Assembly: GCA_030695265.1 (NCBI GenBank)
Contig: JAUYTA010000182.1
Coordinates: 1 to 5,211, forward strand
Source of the DNA: Bacteroidota bacterium
GTDB lineage: Bacteria > Bacteroidota > Bacteroidia > Bacteroidales > Prolixibacteraceae
Direction of reading: 5' to 3'
DNA: 5,211 nucleotides
Part shown: positions 4,432 through 5,211 of the stretch, in pieces
Layout: every line of letters begins with the position of its first letter
Numbering within the stretch: position 1 is the first letter of the stretch
Notes under the pieces: generated by a model
What the model was told of the DNA's origin: nothing
What the model saw: only the letters and a program-made list of their open reading frames with translations
The model's database searches: none
Position numbers and translations under genes: made by a program

Positions 4432-5211
4432 CTTTGTAAATTACCTGCTCGAATCGGGAATTAGCCTGAGCCTTTTTGCACTCGTTTATTTCCTGTTTTT
4501 ACGGAGAGAAACTTTTTTCAGCGTAAACCGCTGGTTTCTGCTGGTTTCAATCGGTTTCTCGGCATTTTTGCCACTGTTGCACATCCCGTTTTATACGCCT
4601 CAGGCAACAGTTCTGCCCGAAATTACCGTAACTCCGTACATCAATTTGCTGAGTTCGGTAACCATTTACGGAACAGCTTTGTCGCATGGCGCCGAGAAAT
4701 TTGTGTTGAATTACAGCGTGCTGGGATATGCATATTTATTGGGTGTCGTGTTTTTCGCCGGAATATTTTTTCTTCGTATTTACCAGATTATACGGTTGAT
4801 TGCGCAAAACCGGGTTGTTCCTGAAGGGCGAATTAAATTGGTCATTCTCGACAAGGAGTTGAGTCCGTTTTCTTTTCTGAATTGCATTTTCGTAAGCAAC
4901 AACCTGCAAAATACCAAAGGCTGGGAGAAAATGCTCGAGCACGAAAAACAGCACATTCGTCAGGGACACACTTTTGATGTGCTTGTTCTTGAATTTGTTG
5001 CTGTATTTCAGTGGTTTAATCCTTTCTTTTGGATGTTCAGGCGGGCGCTTCGCGAAAATCATGAATTTCTGGCCGATCAGGCCGTTATCTCGCACGGAAC
5101 TGCACCCTCGTGGTACAAGCAGATCCTACTCAATCAGTATGTTGGCGAACAAGTTGTGATAGCCAACAACTTCAATTATTCTTTAATAAAAAACCGTATC
5201 AAAATGATTTC
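4424..5211 (+). CDS. M56-family (BlaR1-like) membrane metallopeptidase, 3'-truncated by the window
   Basis: The frame opens at ATG 4424 inside the end of the repressor gene (ATGACTAA overlap) and stays open for 262 codons to the window edge. The start matches the usual Bacteroidota form of the family: a short N-terminus, YLLESG, then a helix at about residues 8-26, an LFLRRETFFSVNR link and a second helix at about 37-55. A third helix lies at about 98-117. The zinc site HEKQH (173-177) is intact, and ENHEFLAD (211-218) supplies the likely third ligand, Glu214, with Asp218 downstream. A hydrophobic stretch between them (about 184-200) probably forms another membrane segment. BlaR1/MecR1 relatives sense an external signal and trigger cleavage of the partner repressor. 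The C-terminus is missing, so it cannot be seen whether it carries a penicillin-binding sensor, a TonB-like domain or something else. Stop-free coding sequence and tight linkage to the repressor make the call firm; the ligand is unknown. Confidence 0.92.
   Translation, partial: MTNFVNYLLESGISLSLFALVYFLFLRRETFFSVNRWFLLVSIGFSAFLPLLHIPFYTPQATVLPEITVTPYINLLSSVTIYGTALSHGAEKFVLNYSVLGYAYLLGVVFFAGIFFLRIYQIIRLIAQNRVVPEGRIKLVILDKELSPFSFLNCIFVSNNLQNTKGWEKMLEHEKQHIRQGHTFDVLVLEFVAVFQWFNPFFWMFRRALRENHEFLADQAVISHGTAPSWYKQILLNQYVGEQVVIANNFNYSLIKNRIKMI

Noticed and set aside
4736..5095. A 119-codon reverse-strand frame
   Set aside because: It is antisense to the M56 gene, which has an intact HEKQH zinc motif and the correct coupling to the repressor.

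Overview
The window looks like a chromosomal piece of a Bacteroidota genome, most likely Bacteroidales or Marinilabiliales; this is inference. No gene start has a Shine-Dalgarno sequence. A promoter of the Bacteroidota type (TTTG at about -33, TAnnTTTG at about -7) is visible. The gene families present are also common in that phylum: a Cys-led NamZ lipoprotein, an SH3/NlpC-P60 peptidase ending in HPWYH, and a BlaI-like repressor overlapping an M56 metallopeptidase gene. Every gene is on the + strand.

Layout. (1) 1-882: 3' part of a PQQ-type beta-propeller gene whose start lies outside the window. (2) 883-1074: a short intergenic stretch holding a nested inverted-repeat (REP/MITE-like) element. 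(3) 1075-2286: namZ, a predicted exo-beta-N-acetylmuramidase lipoprotein. (4) 2412-3581: an exported C40 peptidase with two SH3-like domains. (5) 3582-4044: a 463-base non-coding region with a strong rho-independent terminator, degenerate short repeats, and four copies of a dyad operator (AACTAAn-nn-nTTAGTT) arranged as two pairs. (6) 4045-4431: a BlaI/MecI-type repressor. (7) 4424-5211: an M56 (BlaR1-like) membrane metallopeptidase, overlapping the repressor by 8 bases and running off the right edge.

How they work together. NamZ and the NlpC/P60 enzyme both act on peptidoglycan. NamZ takes MurNAc off glycan ends and the C40 enzyme cuts stem peptides, so the pair suggests muropeptide salvage or wall turnover. 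The repressor and membrane protease form a two-gene sensor unit of the BlaI-BlaR1 kind. The paired operators in front of it, one pair covering a well-spaced promoter, are best read as an autoregulatory control region. The terminator at 3697-3734 separates the two modules.

I see no convincing new multi-gene system. The most interesting signal is the duplicated operator-pair architecture before the repressor, with exactly 20 bases centre to centre in both pairs.
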